Origin: an uncultured Neptuniibacter sp.
Lineage (GTDB): Bacteria > Pseudomonadota > Gammaproteobacteria > Pseudomonadales > Balneatricaceae
Assembly: GCF_947498015.1 (NCBI RefSeq)
Contig: NZ_CANMIR010000007.1
Span: forward strand, 62,001 to 126,000
Length of the DNA: 64,000 nt
Reading direction: 5' to 3'
Each line of letters opens with the position of its first letter. The stretch's first letter is position 1. This document shows positions 36,630 through 45,710 of this stretch, one piece after another. The position numbers were made by a program, and so were the translations under genes. The notes under the pieces were generated by a model. It was not told the DNA's origin and did no database searches. It saw only the letters and a list, made by a program, of their open reading frames with translations.

Positions 36630-37379
36630 TTGGATAGATGTAAAGGTTTCACCTTGATAGAAATCTTATTAGTGATTGCAATTATCGGTATTCTTGCGGC
36701 AATCGCCATACCCTCATACCAACGCTATATTCATACAGCCAAGTCAGAAGAGCTACTATTGCGCATTCAGACGTTGCGTGAAAGAGTTGCCATGGAGAAA
36801 AGCGCGGGTAACCTGAGCACTGACATGAAATCACCGCTTCATCCAGGAGTCTGGCCCAAACCGATCTCGCTTCAGTCTGCATTGCTCGAACTGCCTCACT
36901 TCAAAACACAGATCGCGCTTACACCTGACAAACGTCTCGTTGCCGTATTTATCGCTACAGATGCCGAAGGGCGGTTTATTGTCGATGAAGTACGTCACCA
37001 TATCGCTGAGAAACTGATCCAAGGCTATTTCAACCGCACCCTGATCGGTATCTGGTTAACAGATCTGCCAATGAACACAACCACTGCCCAGACAACCGTC
37101 AACTTACAGACTCAATCAGCACAATCTACGGTTAAACCCAATAATCCCCCAGTTGTTTCACATCCAGCAGTAGCCGATAACCAACACACTACATCATCAA
37201 CTCAAACAACCAGCCAAACATCGGCCCCAGCGGGTACAACACATCAACACACACTACCACCAAGTAAGCCTACTGTGCAGACTTCACAGGTACCTGTAGT
37301 CACAATCCCGGCAGAATGCATTAAACACAACGGTGGGTACTACCATCGCAACCCTCACCGCCCTAATTGTCCAATATGA
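36630..37379 (+). CDS. Type IV prepilin-like protein with long Thr/Gln/Pro-rich tail
   Basis: The 249-aa protein has a class III signal: leader MDRCKG, then mature FTLIEILLVIAIIGILAAIA with Phe+1 and Glu+5, so prepilin peptidase should cleave it. A short pilin-like helix and globular part (to about 150) is followed by about 70 residues rich in Thr, Gln, Ser and Pro, then a terminal block with C230 and C247 in a His/Asn/Pro-rich context. The tail is unusual for major pilins. It is the first gene of a four-gene set with an ATPase and a LapG-like protease, but no platform protein, secretin or peptidase lies nearby. It is an orphan pseudopilin or minor pilin. Confidence 0.82.
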   Translation: MDRCKGFTLIEILLVIAIIGILAAIAIPSYQRYIHTAKSEELLLRIQTLRERVAMEKSAGNLSTDMKSPLHPGVWPKPISLQSALLELPHFKTQIALTPDKRLVAVFIATDAEGRFIVDEVRHHIAEKLIQGYFNRTLIGIWLTDLPMNTTTAQTTVNLQTQSAQSTVKPNNPPVVSHPAVADNQHTTSSTQTTSQTSAPAGTTHQHTLPPSKPTVQTSQVPVVTIPAECIKHNGGYYHRNPHRPNCPI

Positions 37380-37395
37380 GCGCAGGAAATCTATC

Positions 37396-37794
37396 ATGAG
37401 CGATATTAACGATTATATAGCGATGGCAGTTGCAAAAGATGAATCTTCAGTTGAAACACAACAGGTTAAGAAAACCCTGGTAAAACGCTTCAACTTTTTT
37501 TTATGGCCACTGTTTCTCATTTTGGTCTTAGCGGAAGCTGAGCATTACAAACTCGCTCATGAACTTGGGCCGGATGAACACCATTTAATGAATATTGATC
37601 AGCTCTATGATCAAGCAGAACAGCAGTTGACTCTAAGGTATCAAGAGGGTGAGCCACTACTTGCACCTTTTGATGACCCTATTTTGAATTCAACGATCGG
37701 AGTCCTTCCTGACGGAGAGAGTAAAGTGACTCTTTTCTATCGCGGCGATCACAGACAAGCGCCTGGCCGAGAACTGGTTTTCAAAAATGGATAG
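37396..37794 (+). CDS. Single-pass membrane protein of the orphan pilin locus
   Basis: The 132-aa protein has a cytoplasmic N-terminus of about 35 residues, one hydrophobic helix (RFNFFLWPLFLILVLAEAEH), and about 75 periplasmic residues ending GRELVFKNG. No family is recognised. Layout resembles small assembly proteins such as PilN/PilO or GspM types only in being bitopic, with no sequence match claimed. A GCAGGAAAT site precedes the ATG at 37396. It is 16 nt after the prepilin gene and 3 nt before the ATPase gene, so it is almost certainly part of the same operon. Confidence 0.78.
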   Translation: MSDINDYIAMAVAKDESSVETQQVKKTLVKRFNFFLWPLFLILVLAEAEHYKLAHELGPDEHHLMNIDQLYDQAEQQLTLRYQEGEPLLAPFDDPILNSTIGVLPDGESKVTLFYRGDHRQAPGRELVFKNG

Positions 37795-37797
37795 TGC

Positions 37798-39849
37798 ATG
37801 ATTTCACTCAATTGGCTTCAAAAACTACTTATCACAGCCTGCCCAGAAAGAGCAGCCGAACTTTCAGCTATTCAATTAACCGATGATGACCTTGAAACCT
37901 GGAATCGATTGTCACACTCCATGGAGATGAGTTCAGAACAGCTCTTCCAGTTCATACAAAATCATACCCATACCCCCTGTGCAGACTTAACAACCATAAA
38001 TCAGGGACAACTGCCCCCTATTAAAGAATCGGTAGCGCGCCGTTTCAATGTGATCGCGTGTGGAAACCGTAACAGGACACCCTTACTAGCCTGCACTAAC
38101 CCTTTTGATGACCAGTTAAATCAAGAGATATCTTTCAACCTTGGTCACAAGGTAGAACTCCTATTTGCTCCTCCTGAAAACATAGCCAATGCAATCAACC
38201 TCAGCTATGCCTTACAGGATCAGGAAGGAAGCCGAAGTTTATGGATATCTGATGACACATTGAACCAGACGGCCAGTCCGGATGAAGCGATCGAAAGGAT
38301 CACGCTATTAATACTGGATGAAGCAGTAAAGAAAAGTGCCAGTGATATACATATCCAATCCTTTTTAGGCGGTGGCCTAGTTCGATACCGCGTGGATGGT
38401 CAGTTGATCCGTGGTTCCAGTCTGCCTCGAAAAGTACAGGATTCAATCCTCCGTTTCATCATGAACCGGGCACACCTGGATACCTCCAACCACAGTACCC
38501 CCCAGGATGGGCGTATCCAGATGAGGATAAACAATCAGGCTTATGACCTTAGAATCTCAATTCTACCAAGTCATGACAGTCAGCGTTTAGTGATACGCCT
38601 GTTAAATCAAAGTCGTGAGTTTTCTATGATGAGACTTGGGTTTCCTCTGGCGGAACAACGAGCACTTGAAAGACTCTGTCAGGAAAGCCGTGGATTTATC
38701 CTATTTACCGGACCAACCGGTTCAGGCAAAACAACCAGTTTATATACGCTGTTGAGCAGTCTGAATACACCCAATAAAAACATTATGACTGCGGAGGACC
38801 CGGTTGAATACCGTATTCCCGGCATCAGTCAGATTGAAGTAGATGAGCAGAGAAACCGCGGCTTCGACACCATATTAAAGTCGATGCTACGCCAGGACCC
38901 AGATATCATCCTCATTGGAGAGATACGCGATGAACAAACACTAAAAACCGCACTGCAAGCTGTGATGACAGGGCACCTTGTCTTTGCCACTCTTCATACA
39001 ACTGATATACAGGGGACAATTAGAAGGCTCTTGGATTTAGGTGCGACCCAAGGTCAACTTGCTGATAGCCTAAAAGGCATCATTGCTCAGCGGATGGCGA
39101 GAAAGCTCTGTTCAGAGTGTGCGACACCGATAGACACATTCAACCATCTGGAACAGTTATTCTTCGAATCTATTCAGGAACCCCCTGCCATGCGCTCAAG
39201 CGGGTGCGAACATTGTAACTACACCGGTTATAAGCAGCGTTTCCCACTATTAGAAGTCTACGAACCCTCTCAGGGCGATCATACTGCCTTAAGGCAGGAA
39301 CGCTTTTTAGAAACGACGCTTTCAAAGCGAGATCGAAGTATGAATGTCATTGCCACGGAGTCCGTCATCTCTGGAATCACCAGCATTGATGAGATTACAC
39401 GGATATTGGGGGCGGATTACTGGCGCGACTTCAACTCCCTAGTGATGCAGGATGCTCTCTCTCAAAGTTGTCACGGTTTAACAAACAAGCAAGAACCAAC
39501 ACTACTCCTAATCGGCGCAAACCCACAATTAGCCACCGAGATTGAAGAGTGCGTCCAATACCCTGTCATGATGGTAAATGATGCAGATGAGGCTGGTGCA
39601 CAACTGCACATACATGCGGGCTTGTTCGCACAACTTATCGTACTGCATGCAGACGATGACATTCCCTCCAAGCTGAAGCTATTACGTCAACGACTTGCCT
39701 GGGCGGGATTACCTACTGCATTTATTGTTGATCAGATGACTCCCGGCTTAAAGCTGTTATTTGAACACCATCAGATAACTCGCTGGTTAACGACACCTAT
39801 TAACGCCGATGAGCTTATAAGTCTAACCGCAACTCTGATTGAAATATGA
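37798..39849 (+). CDS. GspE/PilB-family secretion ATPase with extra C-terminal domain
   Basis: The 683-aa ATPase has an N-terminal GspE-N-like domain (about 75-140), the KKSASDIHIQSF motif (about 178-189), Walker A GPTGSGKT at 305-312, Asp/His boxes, Walker B IILIGEIRD at 370-378, and a zinc knuckle (C438, C441, C470, C473). About 115 residues beyond the normal end (567-683) look like a degenerate receiver domain (PTLLLIGANPQLA start, LIVLHADDD, WLTTPINADEL end). It should power pilus or pseudopilus assembly at the inner membrane. The usual PilC/GspF partner is absent here and may be supplied in trans. Confidence 0.88.
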   Translation: MISLNWLQKLLITACPERAAELSAIQLTDDDLETWNRLSHSMEMSSEQLFQFIQNHTHTPCADLTTINQGQLPPIKESVARRFNVIACGNRNRTPLLACTNPFDDQLNQEISFNLGHKVELLFAPPENIANAINLSYALQDQEGSRSLWISDDTLNQTASPDEAIERITLLILDEAVKKSASDIHIQSFLGGGLVRYRVDGQLIRGSSLPRKVQDSILRFIMNRAHLDTSNHSTPQDGRIQMRINNQAYDLRISILPSHDSQRLVIRLLNQSREFSMMRLGFPLAEQRALERLCQESRGFILFTGPTGSGKTTSLYTLLSSLNTPNKNIMTAEDPVEYRIPGISQIEVDEQRNRGFDTILKSMLRQDPDIILIGEIRDEQTLKTALQAVMTGHLVFATLHTTDIQGTIRRLLDLGATQGQLADSLKGIIAQRMARKLCSECATPIDTFNHLEQLFFESIQEPPAMRSSGCEHCNYTGYKQRFPLLEVYEPSQGDHTALRQERFLETTLSKRDRSMNVIATESVISGITSIDEITRILGADYWRDFNSLVMQDALSQSCHGLTNKQEPTLLLIGANPQLATEIEECVQYPVMMVNDADEAGAQLHIHAGLFAQLIVLHADDDIPSKLKLLRQRLAWAGLPTAFIVDQMTPGLKLLFEHHQITRWLTTPINADELISLTATLIEI

Positions 39850-39864
39850 TTCAAGGGCTACCTG

Positions 39865-40599
39865 ATGAAGCATTTAATGAGCCATCGACTAAAATCATTG
39901 CCTCTATCACTGATCGCGTTGTTAGCATTCACACTCTTCAATGTATCGCCGCTTTACGGATTTACCCACATAATCTGGACAGAAGATATGTACCACTTTG
40001 TTGGTAAAAAGTATGGCTGGAACGCAGAGAGACGTATGCGCCAATGGCATCAGGTCATCGAAAGGAATGGTAGAGAAAGTTGGCTGGAAGACCTGCAAGC
40101 TGTTAACGGATTTTTCAATCGAGTAAGTTGGACGTCAGATAGCTCGCATTGGGGCAAAAAGGAGTATTGGCAAACTCCCCTCGAAACGCTGATAGAGTTC
40201 AAAGGTGATTGTGAAGATATCGCTATCGCTAAATACACAACACTACGGATCATGGGTTACACTGAAAAACAGCTAAACCTTGTCTACTCACTGGCAGGTA
40301 AAACACCTCATATGGTGCTTACTTTTTATCCGCAAGGACAAGATCATCCCTACGTCTTAGACAGTCTAAATAAGCAGTTACTGACGAGCGACCAACGCAG
40401 AGACCTCACTACGGTTTATGAATTTAATAACGATTCGCTGTGGCTGACCGATAAACATTTCGAGAAATACAAACGTACACAATCCAGACACCTTGCCCTA
40501 CTGGATGAACTAAAAGTAAGGCTAGACAACAATCGACATCTGCTCAGATCTCACAATCGGGGTAAACCCGTCGTTCCCTTCGCCAGTAATACACTTTAA
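39865..40599 (+). CDS. LapG-like periplasmic transglutaminase-type cysteine protease
   Basis: The 244-aa protein has a signal peptide (about residues 1-32, ending SPLYGF) and the BTLCP fold: C116 in FKGDCEDIAIAKY, H149 in TPHMVL and D166 in YVLDSLN. LapG enzymes cleave RTX adhesins near their N-terminus and are held inactive by LapD under high c-di-GMP. No LapD or LapA gene is in the window. It follows the ATPase by 15 nt, so this protease probably acts on the pilin-like system itself or on an unlinked adhesin. It converges on the Sel1-repeat gene with a 4-nt overlap. Confidence 0.87.
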   Translation: MKHLMSHRLKSLPLSLIALLAFTLFNVSPLYGFTHIIWTEDMYHFVGKKYGWNAERRMRQWHQVIERNGRESWLEDLQAVNGFFNRVSWTSDSSHWGKKEYWQTPLETLIEFKGDCEDIAIAKYTTLRIMGYTEKQLNLVYSLAGKTPHMVLTFYPQGQDHPYVLDSLNKQLLTSDQRRDLTTVYEFNNDSLWLTDKHFEKYKRTQSRHLALLDELKVRLDNNRHLLRSHNRGKPVVPFASNTL

Positions 40600-41402
40600 T
40601 CAGCAGGAGCCAACTTGGTAACGGCCGGCTGATAATGCTGCTCAGCTGACATGCGTAACCAATGCATCGAAGTGTCACTGTTTTTTGGTCTCCCCACCCC
40701 GGTCTCATACATCACGGACAGAGCATATTGCGCTTCAGCATCCCCCCCTTCTGCAGCGACCTGAAATAACTCACCGGCACGCGATATATCCTGCTCAACC
40801 CCAAGACCCGCCTCATAAAGCCAGGCCAGTCGGGTGATTGCAACCAGATTGGGAGGGTTCATTTCAGAAAGTTCGATCAGTTTAGAGAGCGCTTCATCCA
40901 GCTCCCCTTTTGCTATGAGCTGACGCACCGTCAGCATCGCATCCCCTTCAGTAGGGTGACCGGTTTGAATCGATTCAATCAGGGCCGCCGCATCAGTATC
41001 ACCGTCCAAGGCAGCAATGGTGAGCCAGTGCAGCGCCGTCTCAGCGGAGATCATATCAGGGTGGTTCAGATGCATAAGCCCCACCTGATAAGCTCCGGCG
41101 CGGCTACCATGTTCAGCGGCTTTAAGATAAAAGTTCAGCGCCTGTGAAAGATCTTTCTCGACCCCCATCCCCTGCTCATAGAGAATCCCCAGATTGAAGG
41201 CTGCCTCACCGTTTCCTCTGGCATAGATCGTCTGCCACATATCATGCGCCGTATTATAATGAGCCATTTTAAATTCAGCATAGGCCAAATAGAGCTGCAT
41301 CTTTGGCTCCGCCGCGTAAAACTCCTCTGGCAGTTCCGCCTCAGCACGCACATTCACCCCGATCAACAAGGTCAGAAGAACCCAACCATAAACAGTTCGC
41401 AT
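40596..41402 (-). CDS. Exported Sel1-repeat protein
   Basis: The 268-aa protein has a signal sequence (RTVYGWVLLTLLIGVNVRAEA) and at least four Sel1-like repeats, for example AAFNLGILYEQGMGVEKDLSQ at about 70-90, AITRLAWLYEAGLGVEQ and AQYALSVMYETGVGRPKN. These helical repeats mediate protein-protein contacts in the periplasm. Start is the ATG at 41400-41402, preceded by a GGGGG tract; a GTG two codons upstream is possible. It meets the LapG-like gene tail to tail. No specific partner can be named. Confidence 0.85.
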   Translation of the reverse strand: MRTVYGWVLLTLLIGVNVRAEAELPEEFYAAEPKMQLYLAYAEFKMAHYNTAHDMWQTIYARGNGEAAFNLGILYEQGMGVEKDLSQALNFYLKAAEHGSRAGAYQVGLMHLNHPDMISAETALHWLTIAALDGDTDAAALIESIQTGHPTEGDAMLTVRQLIAKGELDEALSKLIELSEMNPPNLVAITRLAWLYEAGLGVEQDISRAGELFQVAAEGGDAEAQYALSVMYETGVGRPKNSDTSMHWLRMSAEQHYQPAVTKLAPAD

Positions 41403-41585
41403 AAACACCCCCGGCTATCCGTGTAAAAACTGTAGTAGATCTCCGCCCCCTATACGAGTCAGGGTCGTCTAAGGACACCGAAAACAGCGCCAAAGTAGTA
41501 GAGATAGATGAGAGGTAGAGGCCTAATGGGTAGTGATCAGGCGACATAGGACGCCGGGTTCATGAGTGAACCCGGCTGATGTAGA

Positions 41586-43373
41586 TTAACGGTTTTTCTT
41601 ACCTCCACGACCTCCGCCGTTAGAACCGCCAGATCCGCCACCATCGGTGATCCCCTCAGCAAGAGTCCACACACTGCTGGCAGTACCAAACTCATTATGT
41701 GCGGTCAGACGGTACCGGTAATCACCACCCCCGGGTTGATCTGTATGCGGGCTCACAACGGTGCCTAAAGCAGTCAGACTGGTCCACTTACCGTTCTTCG
41801 GATGTCGACGTTCGCGCTCAAGGGTGTAGTGCCCAACATTCGTATCATCGTTCCAACTCAATACAACATCGCTGCCGCTCACAGAGACAGAGCTAAAAGC
41901 AGGTTGAGCTGGAGGTTCTGGTACCGTATCCATCACATTGACAGAAACAATCGTAAAAGCGCTAGCACCCGTATCATCGGTGATATTCAGCTGTACCGAG
42001 TAGTTACCCGACTGACTGAAGGTGTGAGTCGGGTTCTGCAGTGTACTGCCTTGCTGATCCCCAAAATCCCAGCTCCACTGAGTAATCGGGTTACTCGCCG
42101 TGGATGAGTCAGTGAATGAACACGCCAGCAAGGTACAGTTATAGGTAAAGTCAGCAACCGGTGCAGCACCAACCACCGCCGAACGCCACTGCGACACAGG
42201 GGTCCGGGTTTGATTCAAAGAGCGTGCATTATCCGCCTCGCCTTCGATACCGGTGACTAAACCGTTAAATGTGAGATCTGGATTGGAGAAGAACTGCTCA
42301 CGGCTACACCCACCCGGACAGTTATACGCCATAATAGTTCTGAAGTTTTCGCCCGGGTCCTGATAGCCGTAGGAGTAGGCATAGATCGGCGTACCGGGAT
42401 TAGCTTCCACATTGTGGGTGGATCCCATGTTGTGGCCCAGTTCATGTGCGGTCGAGTAATAACCTGTAGCGCAGTCAGAGGCAACTACTGAGAAACCATA
42501 AGCTGCGTCATATCGAATATCACCGGTATTCACATAGGCACGGCCGCAGGTACCCGGCACTTCGCTAAACCAGCTCACCATATCGGCACCATACTGATCA
42601 CGCAGGCTATGAACATGGTCCATCACACCATCATTAGTGGACCTGAGCGCCGCCAGATCGCTACCACTATCGCCCAGCGAATTAATCACCTCAGCGGTAT
42701 GTACCAGCCGCAGTTGTGTGCCAACCTGACTGGTAGCGTAGGCCTGATTAGATTCGGTGATCGCCAGTGCGATATGTGCATTCACACCGTCTAAACCACC
42801 ATAACGCTGCTTCGTGTCGGTGGAGTAAACAATCATAACGTCAATTTGAGAGCCATCGTCCGACGCCTGGTCGGTTGCCTCTCCCGTACTGCTACCTGTC
42901 GCAGCCAACCCGTCCGATTCAATCGGGTCACTTTCAGGGTAAGGCTCATTTGGCGTGACCTCCATCAGCATATGGATCTCTTCGGAAACCTGCTGAATCT
43001 TAAAGACCCGACCCGCAAACCGGATAACTCCAGCCAGCGCCTTACCGTGCTGAGTAATCAATGCACTACTGTCGGATTCACCCTCCACCGACCCACTCCA
43101 AACCTGGGAACCATTAGGGAACGGACGACCGGGTCGACCCAGCAGATCCATCGCTCCGCCATCAGGCAGAGGCAAGCTAAACTTACGCGATTTGAGTGAA
43201 CGCAGATTCGAGGCAAAGTAATAACCTGCCATCGCGCCTACAGGAAGTTGTACGTGCTCAGGGATCTTATCTACAGCTGGGCTTTGGGCGAAGTCGGCCG
43301 CCTGCAGACTCAGAGAGAGCGGGCTGCTAGCAATAACGCCCCCGATAAGAAAAGCGCTGAGTTTAGTCTTCAT
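41586..43373 (-). CDS. Secreted M12B-like zinc metalloprotease with PKD and FN3 domains
   Basis: The 595-aa protein has a signal peptide (about 1-25) and propeptide-like region. Its reprolysin-like catalytic domain (about 175-400) carries HELGHNMGSTH (zinc ligands H310, H314, H320; catalytic E311) and Met-turn TIMAY at about 346-350. A PKD domain (about 405-485, WSWDFGDQQGSTLQNPTHTF) and an FN3 domain (about 495-570) follow, then a Gly/Ser-rich basic tail with GGSNGGGRGGKKNR. It should degrade extracellular protein. No C-terminal membrane helix follows the Gly tract, so it is not a standard GlyGly-CTERM protein. Confidence 0.9.
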   Translation of the reverse strand: MKTKLSAFLIGGVIASSPLSLSLQAADFAQSPAVDKIPEHVQLPVGAMAGYYFASNLRSLKSRKFSLPLPDGGAMDLLGRPGRPFPNGSQVWSGSVEGESDSSALITQHGKALAGVIRFAGRVFKIQQVSEEIHMLMEVTPNEPYPESDPIESDGLAATGSSTGEATDQASDDGSQIDVMIVYSTDTKQRYGGLDGVNAHIALAITESNQAYATSQVGTQLRLVHTAEVINSLGDSGSDLAALRSTNDGVMDHVHSLRDQYGADMVSWFSEVPGTCGRAYVNTGDIRYDAAYGFSVVASDCATGYYSTAHELGHNMGSTHNVEANPGTPIYAYSYGYQDPGENFRTIMAYNCPGGCSREQFFSNPDLTFNGLVTGIEGEADNARSLNQTRTPVSQWRSAVVGAAPVADFTYNCTLLACSFTDSSTASNPITQWSWDFGDQQGSTLQNPTHTFSQSGNYSVQLNITDDTGASAFTIVSVNVMDTVPEPPAQPAFSSVSVSGSDVVLSWNDDTNVGHYTLERERRHPKNGKWTSLTALGTVVSPHTDQPGGGDYRYRLTAHNEFGTASSVWTLAEGITDGGGSGGSNGGGRGGKKNR

Positions 43374-43556
43374 AATCAGTACTCATAAAAATAAGAGACA
43401 GTTGAATAAACAGTAGCAGCAATCCCCTCCCCAATAAACTGCAGAATATTAATGACAGTTTTATCCAATTTTTACGCAGCATTGCTGACAGAGGCTTAAC
43501 TACCAACCTTCAGCTAGCCTTATTATTAGAGAACACAGAGAGAGTTTTCAGCCAAG

Positions 43557-43934
43557 ATGAAACCTTCAGATGGGAAAATTACCGTTTTTTACGATGGTTC
43601 CTGCCCTCAGTGCGTGCAGGATCGGTGTAACTATGAGCGCCACGCCAAAGGTGACGACAAAGAGATCGAGGTTGAGTGGTTCGATATCACCGGACGAGAG
43701 GGGGATCTGATAGCCATGGGTATAGATCCTGACAAGGCACTAAGGGAGCTACACATTCGCGATCAAAATGGAGAGATCCTGTCTGAACTAGATGCCTATC
43801 AGGTTCTGATGGCACGAGTCCCCCACTATCGCTGGTTAGGCAGGTTTATAAACCTGCCACTCATCAGACCTATCTCGCGCTACCTCTATCACTGGATGGT
43901 CATACGCCGCCTTAAAAAAGAGGGGCGCATCTGA
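43557..43934 (+). CDS. DCC-family thiol-disulfide oxidoreductase (DUF393)
   Basis: The 125-aa protein has the DUF393 start ITVFYDGSCPQCVQDRC with a CPxC redox pair at about residues 15-18 and the conserved WFDITGREGD strand. The C-terminus YLYHWMVIRRLKKEG is family typical. It is predicted to be a cytoplasmic thioredoxin-fold protein of unknown redox partner. It stands alone, divergent from the metalloprotease gene, with a 183-nt region between them. Confidence 0.88.
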   Translation: MKPSDGKITVFYDGSCPQCVQDRCNYERHAKGDDKEIEVEWFDITGREGDLIAMGIDPDKALRELHIRDQNGEILSELDAYQVLMARVPHYRWLGRFINLPLIRPISRYLYHWMVIRRLKKEGRI

Positions 43935-44078
43935 AGCTCAAACTTTGATCGCAGATAATTTATAAAAAAAATTGATCTAACTTTCTACCTTCCTCCGTAG
44001 CAGAGATAACTTCAGCACAGATCTGAATCGTTCAGAACTGACTCCCTTTCTGAAGATGACCTAAACCGGAGAAGACCG

Positions 44079-44699
44079 ATGAACAATGTAAAAAGAATTC
44101 TGGGTATCACTCTACTTGCAGCACCGATCAGTGTAATGGCGGGTAATAGCGATTCAGATACCATCGTATCAATTGCTGCGGGTAATGATTCATTTAGCAC
44201 CTTAGTCACTGCACTAAAAGCCGCCGATCTGGTCTCCACCCTGCAAACAGATGGCCCTTTTACTGTATTCGCACCGACCAATGAAGCATTTGCCAAAATC
44301 CCGGAAGAAACATTAACTAATCTCCTCAAACCCGAAAACAAAGCACAGTTACAGGCAGTACTGACCTATCACGTAGTCTCAGGTAGTGTGAATGCTGAAA
44401 CCGCGATGAGTTTATCTGAAGCGACCACCGTTCAGGGTGAAAAGATCGATATCCGCGTAAATGGCAATAAAGTGATGATCAACAATGCAGAAGTGGTCGC
44501 CACGGACATACAGGCAAGTAACGGTATCATCCATGTTATCGATAACGTCATCCTGCCGCCCTCAAGCATGAGTACAGCAAACACAGACGCAGTGAATAAA
44601 GTAATCGCCGAGCAACCCACTGCAGCAGGCAATATGACTACGGCATGGGATTATCAGCTGCAACAGCTCATTAACCCCGCTATCGGTGGTGACCTGTAA
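44079..44699 (+). CDS. Secreted fasciclin (FAS1) domain protein
   Basis: The 206-aa protein has a signal peptide (MNNVKRILGITLLAAPISVMA) and one FAS1 domain of about 130 residues: DSFSTLVTALKAADLVSTLQ, the H1 box GPFTVFAPTNEAFAKIP, TYHVVSGSV and the H2 box GIIHVIDNVILPP. A short tail to residue 206 has no recognised domain. FAS1 proteins mediate adhesion at the cell surface or in the periplasm. A CGGAG site precedes the ATG. Confidence 0.92.
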   Translation: MNNVKRILGITLLAAPISVMAGNSDSDTIVSIAAGNDSFSTLVTALKAADLVSTLQTDGPFTVFAPTNEAFAKIPEETLTNLLKPENKAQLQAVLTYHVVSGSVNAETAMSLSEATTVQGEKIDIRVNGNKVMINNAEVVATDIQASNGIIHVIDNVILPPSSMSTANTDAVNKVIAEQPTAAGNMTTAWDYQLQQLINPAIGGDL

Positions 44700-44725
44700 C
44701 GGGTTATGAACTAATAAAGGCCTGC

Positions 44726-44768
44726 AAACGTGGCGTACGCACATTCATAATGTCGTGCAGCCACGTTT
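44726..44768. terminator. Long hairpin after the fasciclin gene, probable terminator
   Basis: AAACGTGGC (44726-44734) pairs perfectly with GCCACGTTT (44760-44768), with partial pairing inside. The U-tract is weak, so it may also be a processed transcript end. Confidence 0.5.
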
Positions 44769-44886
44769 AAATACTCCCGACTGAACACCCCCTTTCACTC
44801 ACCCTCTATTTGATCCCTGAATAAGTCTGCAGAGCACGCCATGACATCGTTGTATAATGCCGATAAATGTTACTCTGAGACCCGAA

Positions 44887-45543
44887 ATGACCGATCACTA
44901 TCCCGTTCTCTACACCTTTAGACGCTGCCCATACGCGATTCGTGCTCGCCTTGCACTGGCGTACAGTCGCCAGACTTTAATCTGGCGCGAAGTGGTACTC
45001 AAAGATAAACCTGCCGCTATGCTGGAGATATCTCCGAAAGCGACAGTGCCGGTGCTTCAGCTTCCTCAGGGAGAGGTGATCGATGAGAGCTTTGATATCA
45101 TGCAGTGGGCTCTTCAGCAGAGCGACCCGGATAATTGGCTTGATCAAACAAACCGCCCGGAGATAATTGCGCTGATCGCTGAAAATGATCTCGAATTTAA
45201 ACCCCACCTGGATAAGTATAAATACGCGGATCGCTTTCCCGAGGAGAGTATGACCACATACCGGGCCAGAGCAGAACTGTTTCTCACGAGCTTAGAGCAA
45301 CGGCTGGAACAGCATCCTTTTCTACTCGGGGACAAGATAACCCTGGCTGATGCAGCGATCGTCCCTTTTATCCGGCAGTTTGCAGGCGTCGACGCCCAGT
45401 GGTTTCAACATGCACCCTACCCCTGCTTAAGACGCTGGCTAGAAGCGTGGCTCAACAATGAACTCTTTCTCTCGGTTATGAAGAAGTATCCACAGTGGAA
45501 AGAGGGGGATAGACCTCTGCTCTTTCCAACGGACATTGATTGA
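44887..45543 (+). CDS. Glutathione S-transferase family protein
   Basis: The 218-aa protein has an N-terminal thioredoxin-like domain (PVLYTFRRCPYAIRARLALA, with a Cys-Pro motif; ATVPVLQL cis-Pro region; DESFDIMQWAL) and a C-terminal helical domain containing LGDKITLADAAIVPFIRQF. The CPYA motif suggests cysteine-type chemistry as in glutaredoxin-2 or omega-class proteins rather than tyrosine/serine GSTs. Start is the ATG at 44887, which matches the family; an ATG ten codons upstream lacks a site. Substrate is unknown. Confidence 0.9.
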   Translation: MTDHYPVLYTFRRCPYAIRARLALAYSRQTLIWREVVLKDKPAAMLEISPKATVPVLQLPQGEVIDESFDIMQWALQQSDPDNWLDQTNRPEIIALIAENDLEFKPHLDKYKYADRFPEESMTTYRARAELFLTSLEQRLEQHPFLLGDKITLADAAIVPFIRQFAGVDAQWFQHAPYPCLRRWLEAWLNNELFLSVMKKYPQWKEGDRPLLFPTDID

Positions 45544-45663
45544 AAGTCACGGGTGCAGGTCCCTTATCACAAGATATTGGAAGCATTAATGGCGAATTCA
45601 AAGATATTCAACTACAGTGAAAAGACATCATATACCAGCGAGTATGATGTATAGAAAGGACTC

Positions 45664-45690
45664 AAGCCCCCTCTTGGATGAGGGGGCTTT
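45664..45690. terminator. Bidirectional rho-independent terminator
   Basis: AAGCCCCCTC pairs with GAGGGGGCTT around a TTGGAT loop, between the convergent GST and 129-aa genes. Confidence 0.85.
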
Positions 45691-45710
45691 ATTATATCCG
45701 GGCTAAACTC

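Noticed and set aside
41586..43373. Standard GlyGly-CTERM rhombosortase substrate
   Set aside because: The Gly-rich tail is not followed by a hydrophobic helix.
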